A stretch of 64,000 nucleotides of DNA from Macrotrachela quadricornifera (GCA_022393335.1 JAJEKB010020945.1:313411-377410); one strand, 5' to 3'. Counted from the first letter of the stretch, positions 21,522 through 35,299 are shown. Program-made: numbers and translations. Notes: generated from the sequence alone by a model not told the origin.

Positions 21522-24470
21522 AATGATTTATAATTGATTTTATTATTATCAAATAATTATCATTAATTGTTGATTTTTTATTTCAAAAAATAGATCTTAA
21601 AATTAATAAATAGTTTAAATTATCTTTTGATATATTGATCAGTTATATTTGAGTTGATTTATGATTCTTTAATATCTTTTCTCATTAAAACCTGATAGCT
21701 AATTGATGTAGAAGACTTTCTGCATTTTCAATGACACTTGATCTTCTTTCATCATCAGAAAATATCTATTCTAAAATGTCATCATTCTCCAATACAATGC
21801 ATTCGTGTCTTACTTAAGTTCACTTCATTTTAATAAAGTTTTTAATGAATTCTTAATACAGAAGATCTCAGAATTATTTGTGAAATACAAACTGTATTGC
21901 ATAGATATCTAATGTTACTTTGCTCAAAATATTTTCATCTATATTAGATTTGGAGTCGAACCGGTTGGTCTTCACCAGTTTTTACCTTGTCTATTTTGCT
22001 CATTTTTAACGATTTTCATCATTTTAGTCATGAGGAAATACGAGTTCTTAAGTTTTCAACTATTGTTGAAATCTCAGCTCTACACATTCACTGATATTTC
22101 CACCACAAAATAATAGCCTCAACATTCGATGAGTAAATTTTCTTATTCACACAATGGTTTTTGGACATTGGAAGATGCCATCGATTTACTCAATCGGTTT
22201 TTCACCTTAAAATTTTGAGCTCATTTGTCTCGTCTATTTTTGAGCCACTCATCATAGAATCTGAAAAAGTTAGTATTTTCGTTTGACGGATTGAGACATG
22301 ATTAGTTGTGTCAATTAGTTATTTGAAATAAAAATAGATCTAACTTGACATTTATAAAGGAATTATATCGATATTGAAAAAAAATCAGACAGATATATAG
22401 TTAATTAAAGATCAGTATTAATTTCCCTGAATTTTTAGTCAAATCATATTGAAGAAAATCTTCCTTCATCCTTAACATTAGCATCGAAAATATGATAGAC
22501 TTAAACAGAAACTGTTCTATTAAAAACTTGAAAATTTACGAATTTGACAGTGTATTATCTGCGTCAGACTGACGTAAGAGACTCTTTCTACAACGAAGTG
22601 ATCATTCAGTTGATGCATAAGATGTACCGGTCATATAAAATTGGTTATATATCGTCATTCTACTATATATAGGATATTCTAATACCAAAACAAGTTTTTC
22701 TGTGAAAAAGTTAATCAATTAGACAAACAAGAAATAAACAAATGTTTTTATAATACAACAATTTGATTGTTGAAGGAACACAATATACAAAAAACAATAA
22801 AAATTGAAGTTTATGATTTTTATCGATATTACTTGCTAATGATATTTAAATGAATACAAACAAGCTAAGCAAAAAGAAAATTATGCCTATATTTTTCCGT
22901 CCCCTCAGCTAGTTTTCTATTATGAATGATGAAAAGATTTCATCTCAATGACGCAAACTATAAACTTTAATTTTAGCAACAAAATGAATAATGATCATCT
23001 GCATTGAAAATACAAAAAATTGGGTTTTTTTGGAAAATAAGCGCAACATGTGGAACAAGCATTGAAAAAAAATACAACAAAAACTCTATTTTTCACTGTA
23101 AAACTGTTACTCTTAGAGGATCACAAAAAAAAACTTGAGCAATAAACAGCTGAAGGAAAAAGGAAGGCAAAAATTTTTGCTGTGGAAAACAGAATTTTTG
23201 ACGTAATCTATAATGCTGATGCAGAATATCGTCTTTAATTTGTAAAGAAATAAAGAAGTTATTCATGCCCGATATACTATCGATTTTTTTTAATATCTTC
23301 TTTAGATATTTCTTATTACACAAATATATCTTTCATTTGAAATATCCCGATATATTTTACTGCATTATCGATAACGTTTCCGAACTAATGGATTTAAACT
23401 CAAGAAAATCATTTATTTCTGAACAATGGCATTGGAACACTGTTTTTTTTTTACAAGATTGCTATCTTTTGAAACGAAGGAATAACAATGCAAGTTCAAT
23501 GACTCAAAAAATTCTTAGAAGAAATGACGTCCCGTGAAAAAAAATTAAAGTTATAGAATGAGCCTAGATAGAGAAGTTTGGATTTTGTGTTCAAAAAAAG
23601 CGTGAAATGAGAAAAAACAAACAAGATTTTTCGCTTTTTTTAAATCCTGTTTTTCGAGTAAGACATGGTGAAAATCATCGAAAATTCTCTAAGGAATAAA
23701 GTATCAAAAGAAAATTCATATTGTTTAGGAATGATCTGGCGATGAACTATCCTCTAATATATTTATCTCCATTTTTTTTAAAGAAAAACTGACTTTTTTT
23801 TACAATCAAGACAGATCTGAAGATTTAATACATTGAATGATCACTTCCATGGACATCCACTAAAAAAAAAGATACTCAATACGATTACTAATTGTCTTGA
23901 ACAAATAGTAATCATGTAAACAGCATTTCAAAAGTATACAATTCACGTAATTTCAATATTTTTTTAATAATACAATAATTCATTCTTTGACATTTTAATC
24001 AATATTACAAAAAAATAATTTTATCCATAGTTAAATTCGAGTTACATTTTAGCATAAAATCGAAATTATTCGCAAAAAGGACCAGTAATAATCCATATTT
24101 AAAATATTTTCATGAAATTGCTTTCGTCGAAAATCAAGAATATTTTTTTAAAGATCCTGCACAAATTATAGAAGAAAAAATGAACAAAATCAATTACAAC
24201 ATCTTATACATTGAACTATGACTCGATTTATTCCATTAAAGCACTAGTAACTATCATTACAGTGAAAGCTTTACAAAAATTATTTACAAGATCAATAAAA
24301 TATTTTTTATTAATATTAGATAACAGCAGCAATCACGAGAATTCATTATTTTTTGTACTATTACAAGAAATGTCAAAGAATACAGTACCATACTATGCAA
24401 AAAAAAATCAATTAAATTATTTGAAGTATAGAAGAGACATTCATGCTCATTTTTATAATATTTCATATAC
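21522..24470. other. Gene-poor intergenic DNA
   Basis: No supported gene. Open frames at 23093-23537 and 24211-24474 lie on low-complexity sequence and overlap frames on the other strand. A short perfect palindrome (CGTCAGACTGACG) sits near 22562. Confidence 0.45.
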
Positions 24471-24479
24471 ATAGGATAG

Positions 24480-24780
24480 CCAATAGGGTCTGCCACTTCG
24501 CCATATCTATTCAGAGAAATGACATTCCATTCATCCCTCCGCATCATATATTTGAGGTAGTTGTCATAATATTCTACAGGAAGTTTCATCGATTTCATTA
24601 ACTATTGAGATATTCTTTTGAATTAAGCAGAAGGTATCAAATCGACCGACTTGCTTATTGACAAGATTTGACTAGCGTTTCATCCCTTAGAAATTTGAAG
24701 AAATTTCTAAATGGTGCACAGGTTTCATCTAATACCGTTAGTGACTATTAGATTTTTGCCGCCTATCGCAATATTGGATA
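24480..24780 (-). pseudogene. Possible coding relic, unknown family
   Basis: On the minus strand, 24598-24480 reads as protein-like sequence (LPVEYYDNYLKYMMRRDEWN, then NRYGEVADPIGYP) and then runs into low complexity. Further upstream, other frames give CAPFRNFFKFLRDETLVK and GRFDTFCLIQKNISIVNE, but no frame is continuous. This may be a broken gene or three small exons whose joints I cannot place. Confidence 0.25.
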
Positions 24781-24950
24781 AAAATCGTTATCAAAACTTA
24801 GGTCAACAAGAAAAACTAGTTCTTCAAGCGACATTTATTGACCATCTTATGTATTATTCTATTTAAAAAATAATAATTTATCACTTTTTGTTTTTACTAT
24901 TCTATCTAATATTTCTTTTATAAATTACGTTTTAAAAAAAAAGATATAGT

Positions 24951-25730
24951 TTAATAAATAAGTAATTGTGTACATCTAAATATAGCAATAAGTTTCTTCT
25001 TTTCAGAATCTTTTACTTCAGCATCCCAAACTTGTGTTGTTTTTCCTCCATGAACTAAACGAGCTTCACATTGAATTGTAGCTGATGGTTTAACAGTTCC
25101 CATAAAATTTGATTTTAATTCAATTGTTGTAAATAATTTTGCTTGAGATGGTTTAGACTTTATACAACCATAACCACAAGCTGTATCAGCTAATGTAACA
25201 ACAGCACCAGCATGAAGATAACCATTTGGTGCTAAGAGTTCTTCACGAATTTTAAGTTGACAAGAAACATAACCATGAGATATAGATAAAATTTCTAAAC
25301 CAACATATCCTGGAAATTTTCCTTTACTACGATCATTCCATAATGTTATTGTCATAAATTCATCAATCGATGTTTTATTTTTTGTATCAGATGTAGAACT
25401 TAAATTATTTTATTTATATAATAATTATTAAAATAACAAATAATTTAAAAGAATTTACTTAGTGAGATAATGTGGATTTTCTGGAAGTTGAGAACTATTT
25501 GAGATTTGTTTAAAAAAAGATGGTATTTGTTGTTGATTTAGTTTATTATCAATATGATAATAAAATTGATGTTCTTGTCGATTAATAATTGATTTTAATT
25601 CTTCATTTGTTTGATAAGCTTCAATAACAGATGAATCACATATATAATTTTTTGATAAAGATGATAATAAACGTGAAAATGTTTGATGAAATAATGGAAG
25701 ATTTCTATTTATTAAAATTCTTGAAAACAT
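24951..25730 (-). CDS. PaaI-type hotdog-fold thioesterase, probably mitochondrial, two exons
   Basis: Exons 25730-25459 and 25398-24951 with a 60-bp intron (GTAAAT...TTAAG) give 239 residues. The N terminus is rich in Arg, Ser and hydrophobics with no acidic residues for about 25 positions (MFSRILINRNLPLFHQTFSR), like a mitochondrial presequence. The second half is a single hotdog domain: LAPNGYLHAGAVVTLADTA carries the PaaI hallmark with the helix Asp, although the usual HGG is HAG. Family members hydrolyse acyl-CoA thioesters; the substrate cannot be read from sequence. Residues about 35-90 are unrecognised. The intron joins NSTSDTKN in frame with the domain. Confidence 0.85.
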
Positions 25731-26917
25731 ATTTAGATACTATTTAATCTTCGAGATAAAAATATCTAAATACTATTTGAAATTCAATTAAATATATTCT
25801 ATTAACATCACATATTATTTATAAACAAAATTTTTGGCTCTGTCATTATGATGATCGAATTTCAATTCCTTATGATTGGTAGTTTTGTACCATTTAAATC
25901 TTTTTTATCAAACTTAATAATTCTTCTATTACATCAAAGTAGTATTTACTTCAAATAGAAAAACAATTTATCAATTGACTTTTAAATATTTTATATAATA
26001 ATAATAATCGTTCTTATAATATAGAGACATCTATTATTTGTTTAATGAAAGTAGATAAAAGATAAAATATAGATGATAGATTAGCCAAAGTTTTGTTAAC
26101 AAAGATTGCTTCATGATAAATTATATTGATATATTTATGTACTATTTAATGAGATTACCGAAATTTCTTTTACAATTAAAATAAAATTAGATTTCAACTG
26201 AGAAAATCATTTTTACATCACTTTTGTTACAAAGAATTCCTTACGTCTAACATCTACAACGTGTTTATGAAAAAAATGAATTTAATTCATTTCTCATTTT
26301 TGAAAAACTAAATACAAAGAAAAAAGGAACGTTCATAGCATATTTTTTTTGTAAATCTATACAAATAAAATTTTACACAAAAAGTGGCTATTTCTATCAA
26401 CTTATCTTATTCTTTAAAGTTTATAGTTAAATAATTGATTATAGATTAAGCTGAGAGATCCAATTGATCTGTTGACACATTTTAATAATGATGATGATCA
26501 AAGCTCACTAAAAATTTCAATTAACGTTTAGATGTATATTTGCTGCAGAAATGTTGAGAAATGGTAAATATTTTTTTGGAGAAAATCGAAAATTTTTTAG
26601 AGTCTATAATCTTTGTAAAAGATAACTTCTCAAACTTCTTGTAACTTAATGTTTATTCTTGATTTTAGCGTAAAAATATTGACTTTTTATTTCATAATAA
26701 ACTATCAAATGATGATGTTACACAATAATATTTGATTTTCCTTAACGAATAACATAACATCTATAAAAGTTCTCAATTATTCAAAAAAAAACAATGAATA
26801 CAGTTTGAATGCACATAGTAAAAGGATAGTTTCGTGAAATTTTAAAAAAGTTCTTGTCTTAATTTATTTATTAGTATCTAAAAATATCAGAAAAAAGAAT
26901 AAAATGTCATTAAAAAT
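25731..26917. other. Intergenic AT-rich DNA
   Basis: No gene, RNA or clear repeat recognised between the thioesterase and the small Tyr-rich gene. Confidence 0.5.
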
Positions 26918-27238
26918 TTATTCTTCGCTGGAACCCAAAAATGGAATACCTTCAGCGCCGCCAAAACGTAATCCTAACTGTAATCCAAATTTAATAATAT
27001 GAATAATAATTTTGAAAACAATTTTCGCAACTTTGTTTTTATTAGTTCCATCGACAGAATAGTAATTATTTTGAAATAATGTGTCTAAAAATAAGACATG
27101 AATTCATATTTTTAGTTTTTAAACGAAATCCTTACTTGTTATCATGTTATATAGTACTGTATTGTACGAAGAAAAACGGTAAGCATCATAATACTGAAGC
27201 TGATTTAAATTGTTATTATATGATGTGTACCAACTCAT
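26918..27238 (-). CDS. Small Tyr/Asn-rich protein with hydrophobic C-terminal half, copy A
   Basis: Exon 1 is 27238-27136 and exon 2 is 27084-26918; the 51-bp intron has a GTAAGG donor and TTTTTAG acceptor, phase 1. The product has 89 residues. The first half is rich in Tyr, Asn and Ser (MSWYTSYNN...QYYDAYRFSSYN). The second half is a hydrophobic or amphipathic helix with Lys (VAKIVFKIIIHIIKFG) followed by a Gly-rich end (LRFGGAEGIPFLG). There is no signal peptide. The gene at 60422-60751 has the same layout, the same intron length and phase, and a shared KFG...GG pattern, so the two are probably distant paralogues. The function is unknown; the membrane-active helix suggests an organelle or peripheral membrane protein. 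Confidence 0.7.
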
Positions 27239-28660
27239 GATATTTTATTAATAGACAAATATATGAATTTGCTATCTCTTATGTACAAATGTTCATATTT
27301 ATATAGTCATTATATAGAGGAAGTAATGTACAAACTTGATGATGTAAATGAAACGTTTCAAATTGCTTCAAGTGATGGGAAATTTAATTGGAAATAACAT
27401 TTGTTTACATAGAAATAAGTCATTGATGCACATCTTTTCCTACAAATATTATATTATATGCATGTCTTCTTCGAATCTATATTATACTGTACAAGTATTT
27501 TTCTTCTTCTTCAGAAACTTTCATATGACTGGTTACAGAATAGTGAAATGCACAATCATAAATTTTCACTCTAACTCCAACTCCGACTCCCTGAAAAAAA
27601 ATTCTGGTCTTCAACTATGACTCTAAAAAACTCCAGAATTTTCTGCGTAGTTAAGCGATGTCCTAATCATTCTTGTATTTAGAATACATTATTACGAGAT
27701 GAAAATTAGGAAACGAATCGAAGATGTCTAGTTTTCATTAATATATAATTCATTTTTTTTAATGATCTTTCAATAATTACAGAAACAAACTCGAAAAGTT
27801 AATAAAAGATGGTAACGAATCAAAGAAGTTCGTAGAAAAGAAAATAGCATTAAGTCAAGTGAATAATGGCAATTTTATCACGACATTTTCGTAAGCGATG
27901 ATCAACAATGATTTGTACCCTGTAAGATATATAGAGCTTTATTATTCATTACATCAGCAAGTGATACAAACGATTCTTTAGTTGACAGTATATTTATGTT
28001 CGTTATTTAATTTATAAAACATATTTGTTGCTTATAAAAATAAATATATTTGAATATTCTACTGATATGACTCTGACATTGACTCCAATAAATTTCTTCT
28101 TAGTCATTCCAACCCCAACTCCGAAAGGTATTCTTTTCATGACTCCGACTCCAGCTCAATTGGAGTTGGAGTCCAATGCAGTATACTATTACAGAACGAA
28201 AAAAATTTACATTTATATATACGTCGTATATGTCTATACATTATGTATATATTTCGTAAATGTCCATCTACTATGCATATAAATAAATATATATATATAT
28301 ATGTCAGTCATCTATATTATATTTTATATTCATAAACTTTTCCCCAATGTGCATTATCCCTTTCGAAGGCGCTGGTGCAAATATGTGCCACGTTTTTATT
28401 TTCAGTTGCAGAATTATGGTAAACTAAGATGAATAAGTCTGGTAGAAAGAAGAATGATACTGTATAGATGAAATTAATTCATAATTACTCGAGATTAAGT
28501 AACACAGTTTATCTGTTTCTTCAAGAGGGAATTTTGAAGAATGTTATCATTAATTTTAATCTCCAAAAGAACTTTGCTTGCCCAACATTTGCCGATGAAA
28601 GGGTTAAATTAATTTTTATTATGATATTGAAGTTCATCCAAGGGTAAAAACGACAGATTT
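27239..28660. other. Intergenic DNA with ACTCC/GGAGT hairpin motifs
   Basis: Stretches near 27572-27640 and 28075-28175 are built from ACTCC and GGAGT units. At 28145-28174 GACTCCAGCTC is followed by GGAGTTGGAGTC, an imperfect hairpin. (TA)n runs lie near 28285-28305. Open frames here translate these repeats and are not credible genes. Confidence 0.5.
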
Positions 28661-28664
28661 CCGA

Positions 28665-28905
28665 AGTACAAGAAAATACAGCAAAGTATAGTGGCGGTAT
28701 AATGGAGTACAGTGAGAGCTTAAGGAAGTACAGGAAAGTAAATTGGAGGTAAAGGGAAGTACAGAAAAGTAAAGTGGAGGCAAAGGAAAATACAGTGGAC
28801 GTATAGGAAAGTGTAGTGAGAGTACAGGGAAGTACGATGGATGTACAACGAACTACGGTGATAATACAGAGGAGCATAGTAAAGGTACAGGGAGGTACAG
28901 CTGGA
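28665..28905 (+). repeat. Degenerate minisatellite, about 21-bp unit
   Basis: About ten diverged units fit a consensus near GTACAGTGGAGGTACAGGGA plus one A. Two units carry a 10-base insertion of GTACAGGAAA type. Because 21 is a multiple of three, the minus strand stays open for 130 codons (28521-28913), which is an artefact of the repeat. It ends in the GGAGC/ACTCC motif family. Confidence 0.75.
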
Positions 28906-29073
28906 GCACGCACTCCATGAGTCCCACTCTCCCTTGAGTCTAACCTTTCACAGGAACCTCCAGTTGTTTTCTACTATGGTTGATTGTCTACGAGGAGTAC
29001 TATAAAAAAAACATAACCTGATATTTCTTTTGTTCATCTTTAGAAGAATTAGAAAGTAAAGATTTTTTTTTTT

Positions 29074-29083
29074 NNNNNNNNNN
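29074..29083. other. Assembly gap (10 N)
   Basis: Ten N bases lie between a T run and an (AT)n run, a typical place for an unresolved join. The real length is unknown; sequence may be missing between the minisatellite and the flippase gene. Confidence 0.98.
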
Positions 29084-29101
29084 ATATATATATATATATA
29101 T
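29084..29101. repeat. (AT)n microsatellite at gap edge
   Basis: A pure AT dinucleotide run directly follows the N gap. Confidence 0.9.
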
Positions 29102-29217
29102 TATCACAAATGAAATGAATAAAAATTTTATTATATTAAAAAATAATATTTCATCTGATTAATGATTTAGTAATATAACAATAATCAATATATACATGTT
29201 TGATTAATAAAAAATAT

Positions 29218-32200
29218 TTATAGTTGATAGTCTTGTCGAGTCAATGTACTTGATGCTGATTTTGATCGTAGGGTACCTGCAGTTATTTTTGGGCCCCAAC
29301 CTTTTTGTTGTGAAAACGCATAACCCGATCTTAAGAAAATTAAAAAAAAACAAAAAAGGGTTATAATAATCTAATACAAATAAAAAAATTACCCAGTAGA
29401 TCTAATTGAATGCGTTCGTCGTATTCTTTGTTCCGTTGGAATAACAAAAATTTTATTATCTGGAATATGAAATTTTTGAATTAATCGAGCTTTATCAGTT
29501 TCAGTTGGCATAAAGCGTATACGAAAAAATCTAAATTAATTTTAATAATAATAATAATAATAAAAGATATATTCAAATTAAATTTACTCTCGACCAATTA
29601 TAGGTAAAAGAAGTATTATACATATAAGAAAAAGTGTTAACCAAAAATTAATATTTGATAATGTCACATATAAAACACCAACATATGAATAATTTACTTT
29701 AAATTTTAAACGTAATAATACTGAATACATAACAAAATGAAATATAAAATGAAGTACAATTGTACCAAATAAAATAAATATATATATTCCTGTCCAATAC
29801 CACATTTCAATAGCATTTTCTAAATTAACAACGATTACTAAAATAGTTGCAACCATAAATCCAAATGATTGCATATCAGATGTTGTTATACCAGATGATT
29901 GACTACTTGGTAATATGCATAAATAACAGAAAAAAAATATTATACACGATGTTATAAGACCATGTAAAGCACATTCAGCAAATATTTTTCTATTAAAAAA
30001 TTTATCTTTTTGACCAGCTATATACCTACAATTAAATAGAAAAATAACGGAAAACTTTCAACGATAAATTTTAATAATGTGAAAACTAATATATAAAACG
30101 CAGCTATTCAATATGGTGCACTCGCGTTAAATAAATTTAACTTACAAATGTGGTTTACTAATCGAATGAGTTGCGCTTATATCCTGTAAAAAAAAAAATT
30201 TTTTTTTGTAATACTACAAAAAAAAGTCCTATTTTATAACATACTTGATCAAGTACACCTAAGACTAAAATAGGACAAGTTGTAAAAAAAATATTGTAAG
30301 TTGTAACAAAGAATGCATCAAATATAGTCTATATTTTAAATAGGATATATCAATAATAAAAAGAAAATCTTACCTGTGCAGAAAATCCACAATAAAAAGC
30401 AAACCAAAATTGACAAAAAGTAAAAGCAAAATTTTTATAGAAAAAATAACGTAAAAATTTTGATATACGTAAATAAGACCATCGACCATGAACAAATAAT
30501 AATCGTTCAAGAAATCGAAATTGACCTATACTATAATCACTAGCTAAAACTGCTTGTCGACCTTCTTGTCCACTTATTCCAACACCAATATGTGCTTCTA
30601 TATTCAACAATAACAAAAAAAAAAAATCTCTTTTTTTCTTTTTGTTTTTATTAATTTGAATTTTAACATACTTTGTATCATAGAAACATCATTAGCACCA
30701 TCACCAATAGCTAATGTTATCATTTTATCATTTTTCATAACTAATTCAACAACTTGTGCCTTTTGTAAAGGTGTTACTCGACAACATATAACTGCTTTAC
30801 ACATTGTAGAAAGTTCAAGAAATTTTAATTTTAATTGATCAGATAATGCATGAGTTAATGCTGAACCAGTTATTAATAAAGAAAATCCAGCAAAATTTTC
30901 TAAATTAATTTGTTGAAATTTTTCTATATCAATACCTAAATTATTCCAATTAAGTCTTTTATTATGATTATTAATATTAATATTAAAAAATTGTTCAATT
31001 TTTTCAATTAATTCATTTCGAAATTTTTCTAATGCAATTGTTACACCAATTTCTGTTTCATCTTCAATTCGTTTTATTATCATATCATCTGATAAAAGTC
31101 GACAAGAATGACCAATATTTTCTGCAGTTTCTATATATATATATCAATTGAAAAACAAATTTAAAAAATAAAAATTAAAACATTTTTATTTTTACCAATT
31201 TTATCACCAGTTAACATCCAAATTTTGATATCAGCTTCTATTAATTTTTCAATACATTCAGGTACACCATCTTGAAGTTTATCTTCAATTGCAGTCATAC
31301 CAAGTAATTTCATATTTTTTTCTATTTCTTCATATAATTCATCTATTTGTTCTTCACGTCTTTCCATACTTGTACTAAATTATATTTAAGAAAATTTTTA
31401 TTCATCACAAACAATATGTTATTTTTAACATACGTAGCTATTTTTAATCTTTTTGCCCATTTTTGATAATCAGCTTCCTTTAATTCTTTCCAAGCTAAAC
31501 ATAATGTACGTAAACCTTCACTTGCGACTTTCTAAACAAATAAAATAACATATAGATAATGAAAATAATTTCATACATACATGTAAATGATCATCAGTTT
31601 GTGTCATCATATCTTTTTCTGATGGATCTAATCGTTCTTTAATTGTTGAATCAGCACCTTTACAATAGAGAGTGATTTTGCCATTTTTTCTTACGATAAC
31701 CTTAGTATAAGACAAAACTATCAAATAGAAATTCAATAGAAATACTTACAGACATACGCTTTCGATAATTATTAAAATCAAGAATATTTAATAGATCATA
31801 AACTTCGATTGTATTTCGAAAACGAACTGTAATAGTACTTTGTGTACGACCCTAAATAAATAATATAATACTTAAAAAAAATTCTTTTATAATAAATTTA
31901 CAATAAATGCAAAACCAAATGAACGTGCTGCTGTAACTAATGCATTTTCATCAGGTGATTGAGCTTGATAAATAATTTTACCATCTTTTTCTTCAGTCAT
32001 AACTGTATGACATAATGCTAATAATGTAAAAAATTGTTTAATATCATTATTATCATTTTTTTCAATTGCATCAATTAATGTTCGATCATACCAAACGAAA
32101 TTATTATCTTGTTCCATAAATTTAATTGCTTCTAATTCATCAATAGGTTGTGTATGATGTCTATTTTCATTGAATAATTCTCCATATAATTTACCTCGAA

Positions 32201-34105
32201 TAGAACATGTTTTAAATGTCATTATATTCTAAAAACTAAAGATATTTTCTATATATTCAATTAATAAAAAATAAAAAATATTGATGAACTCGAACTTCGT
32301 TTAACTAAAGAATTCACAAATGTCTATGAAAACAAAACATATTGATCTGTTATCTCTCTTAAATACGAAAGAATAAACTATCAAACTATGATGTTCAATA
32401 AAACCAATGATATTAGTTTTACTCTACTATAGATTAACTAACATACCTGAGTTAATGTTCCTGTTTTATCCGAGAAGATATATTCAATTTGACCTAATTC
32501 TTCATTAAGTGATGCTGTACGTGCTTGTGCTTGTACATTAGTTGGTTCATAATACATTTTATTATCCCAATCAATCCATTTTGATTGTAACAGACGAATA
32601 AATTCTATACTAATATAAAGTGATATTGGTATTAATGTATTTAATAAAATAATATAAGAAAAAAAGACAAGTAAACCCATTTGAATAGCACCGGTACGTG
32701 AATCAGATGAAATAAAAGATTCCCATGATAAATATATACGAAAATTAGAACCAACATTATATTCCCAAAATCCACAACAAATTGCCATTATACCACATAT
32801 TAAAAATAAAAAGACAAAAATCTACTAAAAGGAACATATAAAATAATGAATATAAAATAACTTACTCCTAAAATAATCTTATTTAACCAATGATCAATTT
32901 TAGTTCGTTTAAATTTTGGTTTACCACTATTTTGCATTAATTTTGTATCTCGACCAGCATAACATACAACTATAATCATGAAATATTTGAAATTTATTTA
33001 TTTATCTAATAATATTTACTTCCAAAAGTCCATTGTGTATTTCTTAATCGAGTTCCACGTAATAAAATATTATCATTTTTTAATGCATATGTTTGTCTAT
33101 TCCATGTTAAATTGCCTTCAAATCGAAGAAGATTATTATTAGGTGGTTCACATTCAATTTCAGCTTAAAAATATAAAATAATAATATAATCAATTAAATT
33201 GAATTTTTTTACCATCAAAATTTGATATTTTTTCTAAATTATTTTCAAGATTAACTGTTTCTTCAAGTGCTTCACGAGGTTTAAGATTTGTTTCACTAGA
33301 TAATATAAAATTTTATATTATTTTTAATTAATTCATTAATTATATTACCCATCTAAATCAGCCGTCTCAATTAAACATAATCCATTCGGTTCACTAGTCG
33401 ATAGTATCACCATATCAGCCTTTAAATAATATGATATATATATATTAAATAAAATAATTTTTTTCAAATATTCTTACTGGAATAAAATTATTATTATTAA
33501 TTTGTATAATATCACCAACTTTAATTTCTCTCCAATATTTTCTTACAAGTTTTTTATCAATTAAAACTTCACATTGTCGATTATTAACTTGTCTATCACT
33601 TCGATATCTTAACTATAAATAGATTAAAACTATAAATAAATAAATAAAACAAAAAATATAAAGTAAACAAACAATATCATCAACAGCATCTTTAATTGCT
33701 GTAACTGCAAGTACGAGAACAAGTGAAAATAAAGTACTAATGGGTTGAAGTGAACTAATTTGTGGAATAAATAATAATATAAGAAGAAATAAAAAGAAAA
33801 TATTAGCTAATCGACGAAATTGTTCAAAAAGATTTTTTGGTAAAAATGTTATTATATTATATTTAGTTGTTGAAATTCGATTGTTCTTTAAATAAAATTT
33901 ACATAAAAATAAATTTAAATTAATTATTCATATCTTACTACAAATTTTTTCGATGCATTGTATACTGGATCATTAGCTTTTATTATTCGATTAACTGCTA
34001 TAATATAAATATTTAAAAATTTTATGTGTATTAGTATTTTTTTTTAAATATTACGAAAAAATTACTTGTAACTTTACGTTTATTACAACAAAATATTTTT
34101 TGCAT
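29218..34105 (-). CDS. ATP8B: P4-type phospholipid flippase, ATP8B-like, 21 exons
   Basis: All exons join in frame to 1180 residues: 34105-34066, 33997-33939, 33885-33673, 33612-33478, 33419-33349, 33295-33213, 33163-33020, 32969-32866, 32821-32447, 32228-31902, 31851-31750, 31700-31581, 31531-31434, 31374-31196, 31130-30672, 30597-30374, 30328-30245, 30183-30146, 30025-29588, 29530-29393, 29329-29218. Introns are mostly 50-60 bp, the longest 218 bp. Actuator motif DGET spans residues 172-175; the P4 signature PISL lies in helix 4; the phosphorylated Asp is Asp401 in DKTGT; LTGDK and GDGAND follow. The C terminus [10 protein letters not shown] matches the ATP8B class. These enzymes move phospholipids to the cytosolic leaflet with a CDC50 partner, which is not in this window. 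An AG lies two bases before the ATG, which could be a 5' splice or trans-splice acceptor. Confidence 0.93.
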
Positions 34106-35299
34106 GACTATATACAAATATTAATCTATAATAATTATTAATATGTAAGATTTCTGATAGATGAATGTAATAATGTGTATCTATAACAAAAAAAATCTTG
34201 TTAAATATCATTAGTAATTCTTCTTTAGTTATAGTATAAAAGGCTTAACCTTTTTTCGAATGATATTTATTTAAAAAAAGGTTTTTTCTCTTATGTTAGT
34301 TGATAAAAGGAATAACAAAAATTATTGATACATCTTACCAGCAAAAAAATTTTTATGATCCTGTGTTTTTTAAAAGAAACAGTATATTGACCTATTATAT
34401 ATTTGGTATTCTATGTTTGAAAATGTTGATTGTTTTATGACGTTAGATTGCTGGTTGATATCAGCATCTTCTTTGTTTTTCTTTATCTTGTTGTAGACAA
34501 AAATGTTCGTAGAAATATTTCGTTTGCTTTTATTTTTTCTTATCTTTATAGACATATTTTTACATGAATAATTAAAACATGTTTAACCTTCTTTTTTATT
34601 TCGATTTCATCATGGAATATTTAATAATATATAATTTTCATTTAATTTTTTTTGATTTTACAAAAAATTTTTTAAATATTTTTCATCAATAAAAAGATTC
34701 ATTTTGAATTTAATATTCAATTGTTTTTGTATTGATACTAAACTAATGGATGATTGAAATATTTTTAATTCTATATCGTGTTCATAGAGTTGATAGTGAG
34801 TAGTGATAATTCAAAACGTTTCATGGTGACTTGTCATTTTGTGGTAAAATGTGAACATGTCTTATACTTAGGTCCCCAGATCCGATATTATGGAGATACC
34901 CTAGAGCCCTCAATTGCTATATGCATAAGAATAAAGCCATGAAGGTACTTATCATTATGCAATCAATAGTATAAAGAGAAACGAAAACATTAATGAAGAG
35001 GAAAAAGAAGCAGATAAAAAGTCAAAATCAATTGCAATGTCATGGTGGAGGGTTTTAAGGTACATAGAAGGATAAATGACTCCAGTTCAGTTGTTGTGGC
35101 TGAGAAACAAGCACCAAAAACTTAAGATCTTGTACAGTGAAGGGATCCATGCAATTTTTATCTGCCTTGTTTCTCTTGAGTTAATTTCGAAATTTAGATT
35201 CTGACTAAAGTCAAGAGAATTAGAATGATATGAATTATCGCTAATGAGAAATTAGGGTGATTCAAATTATTCCAAATACATTTTTACATGGTTAAGAGT
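34106..35299. other. Intergenic DNA upstream of the flippase
   Basis: Presumably holds the flippase promoter on the minus strand. No gene was recognised; the frame at 34370-34555 is Lys/Asn-rich noise. Confidence 0.5.

Noticed and set aside
28521..28913. 130-codon minus-strand ORF
   Set aside because: It is the translation of the 21-bp minisatellite, whose period is a multiple of three.
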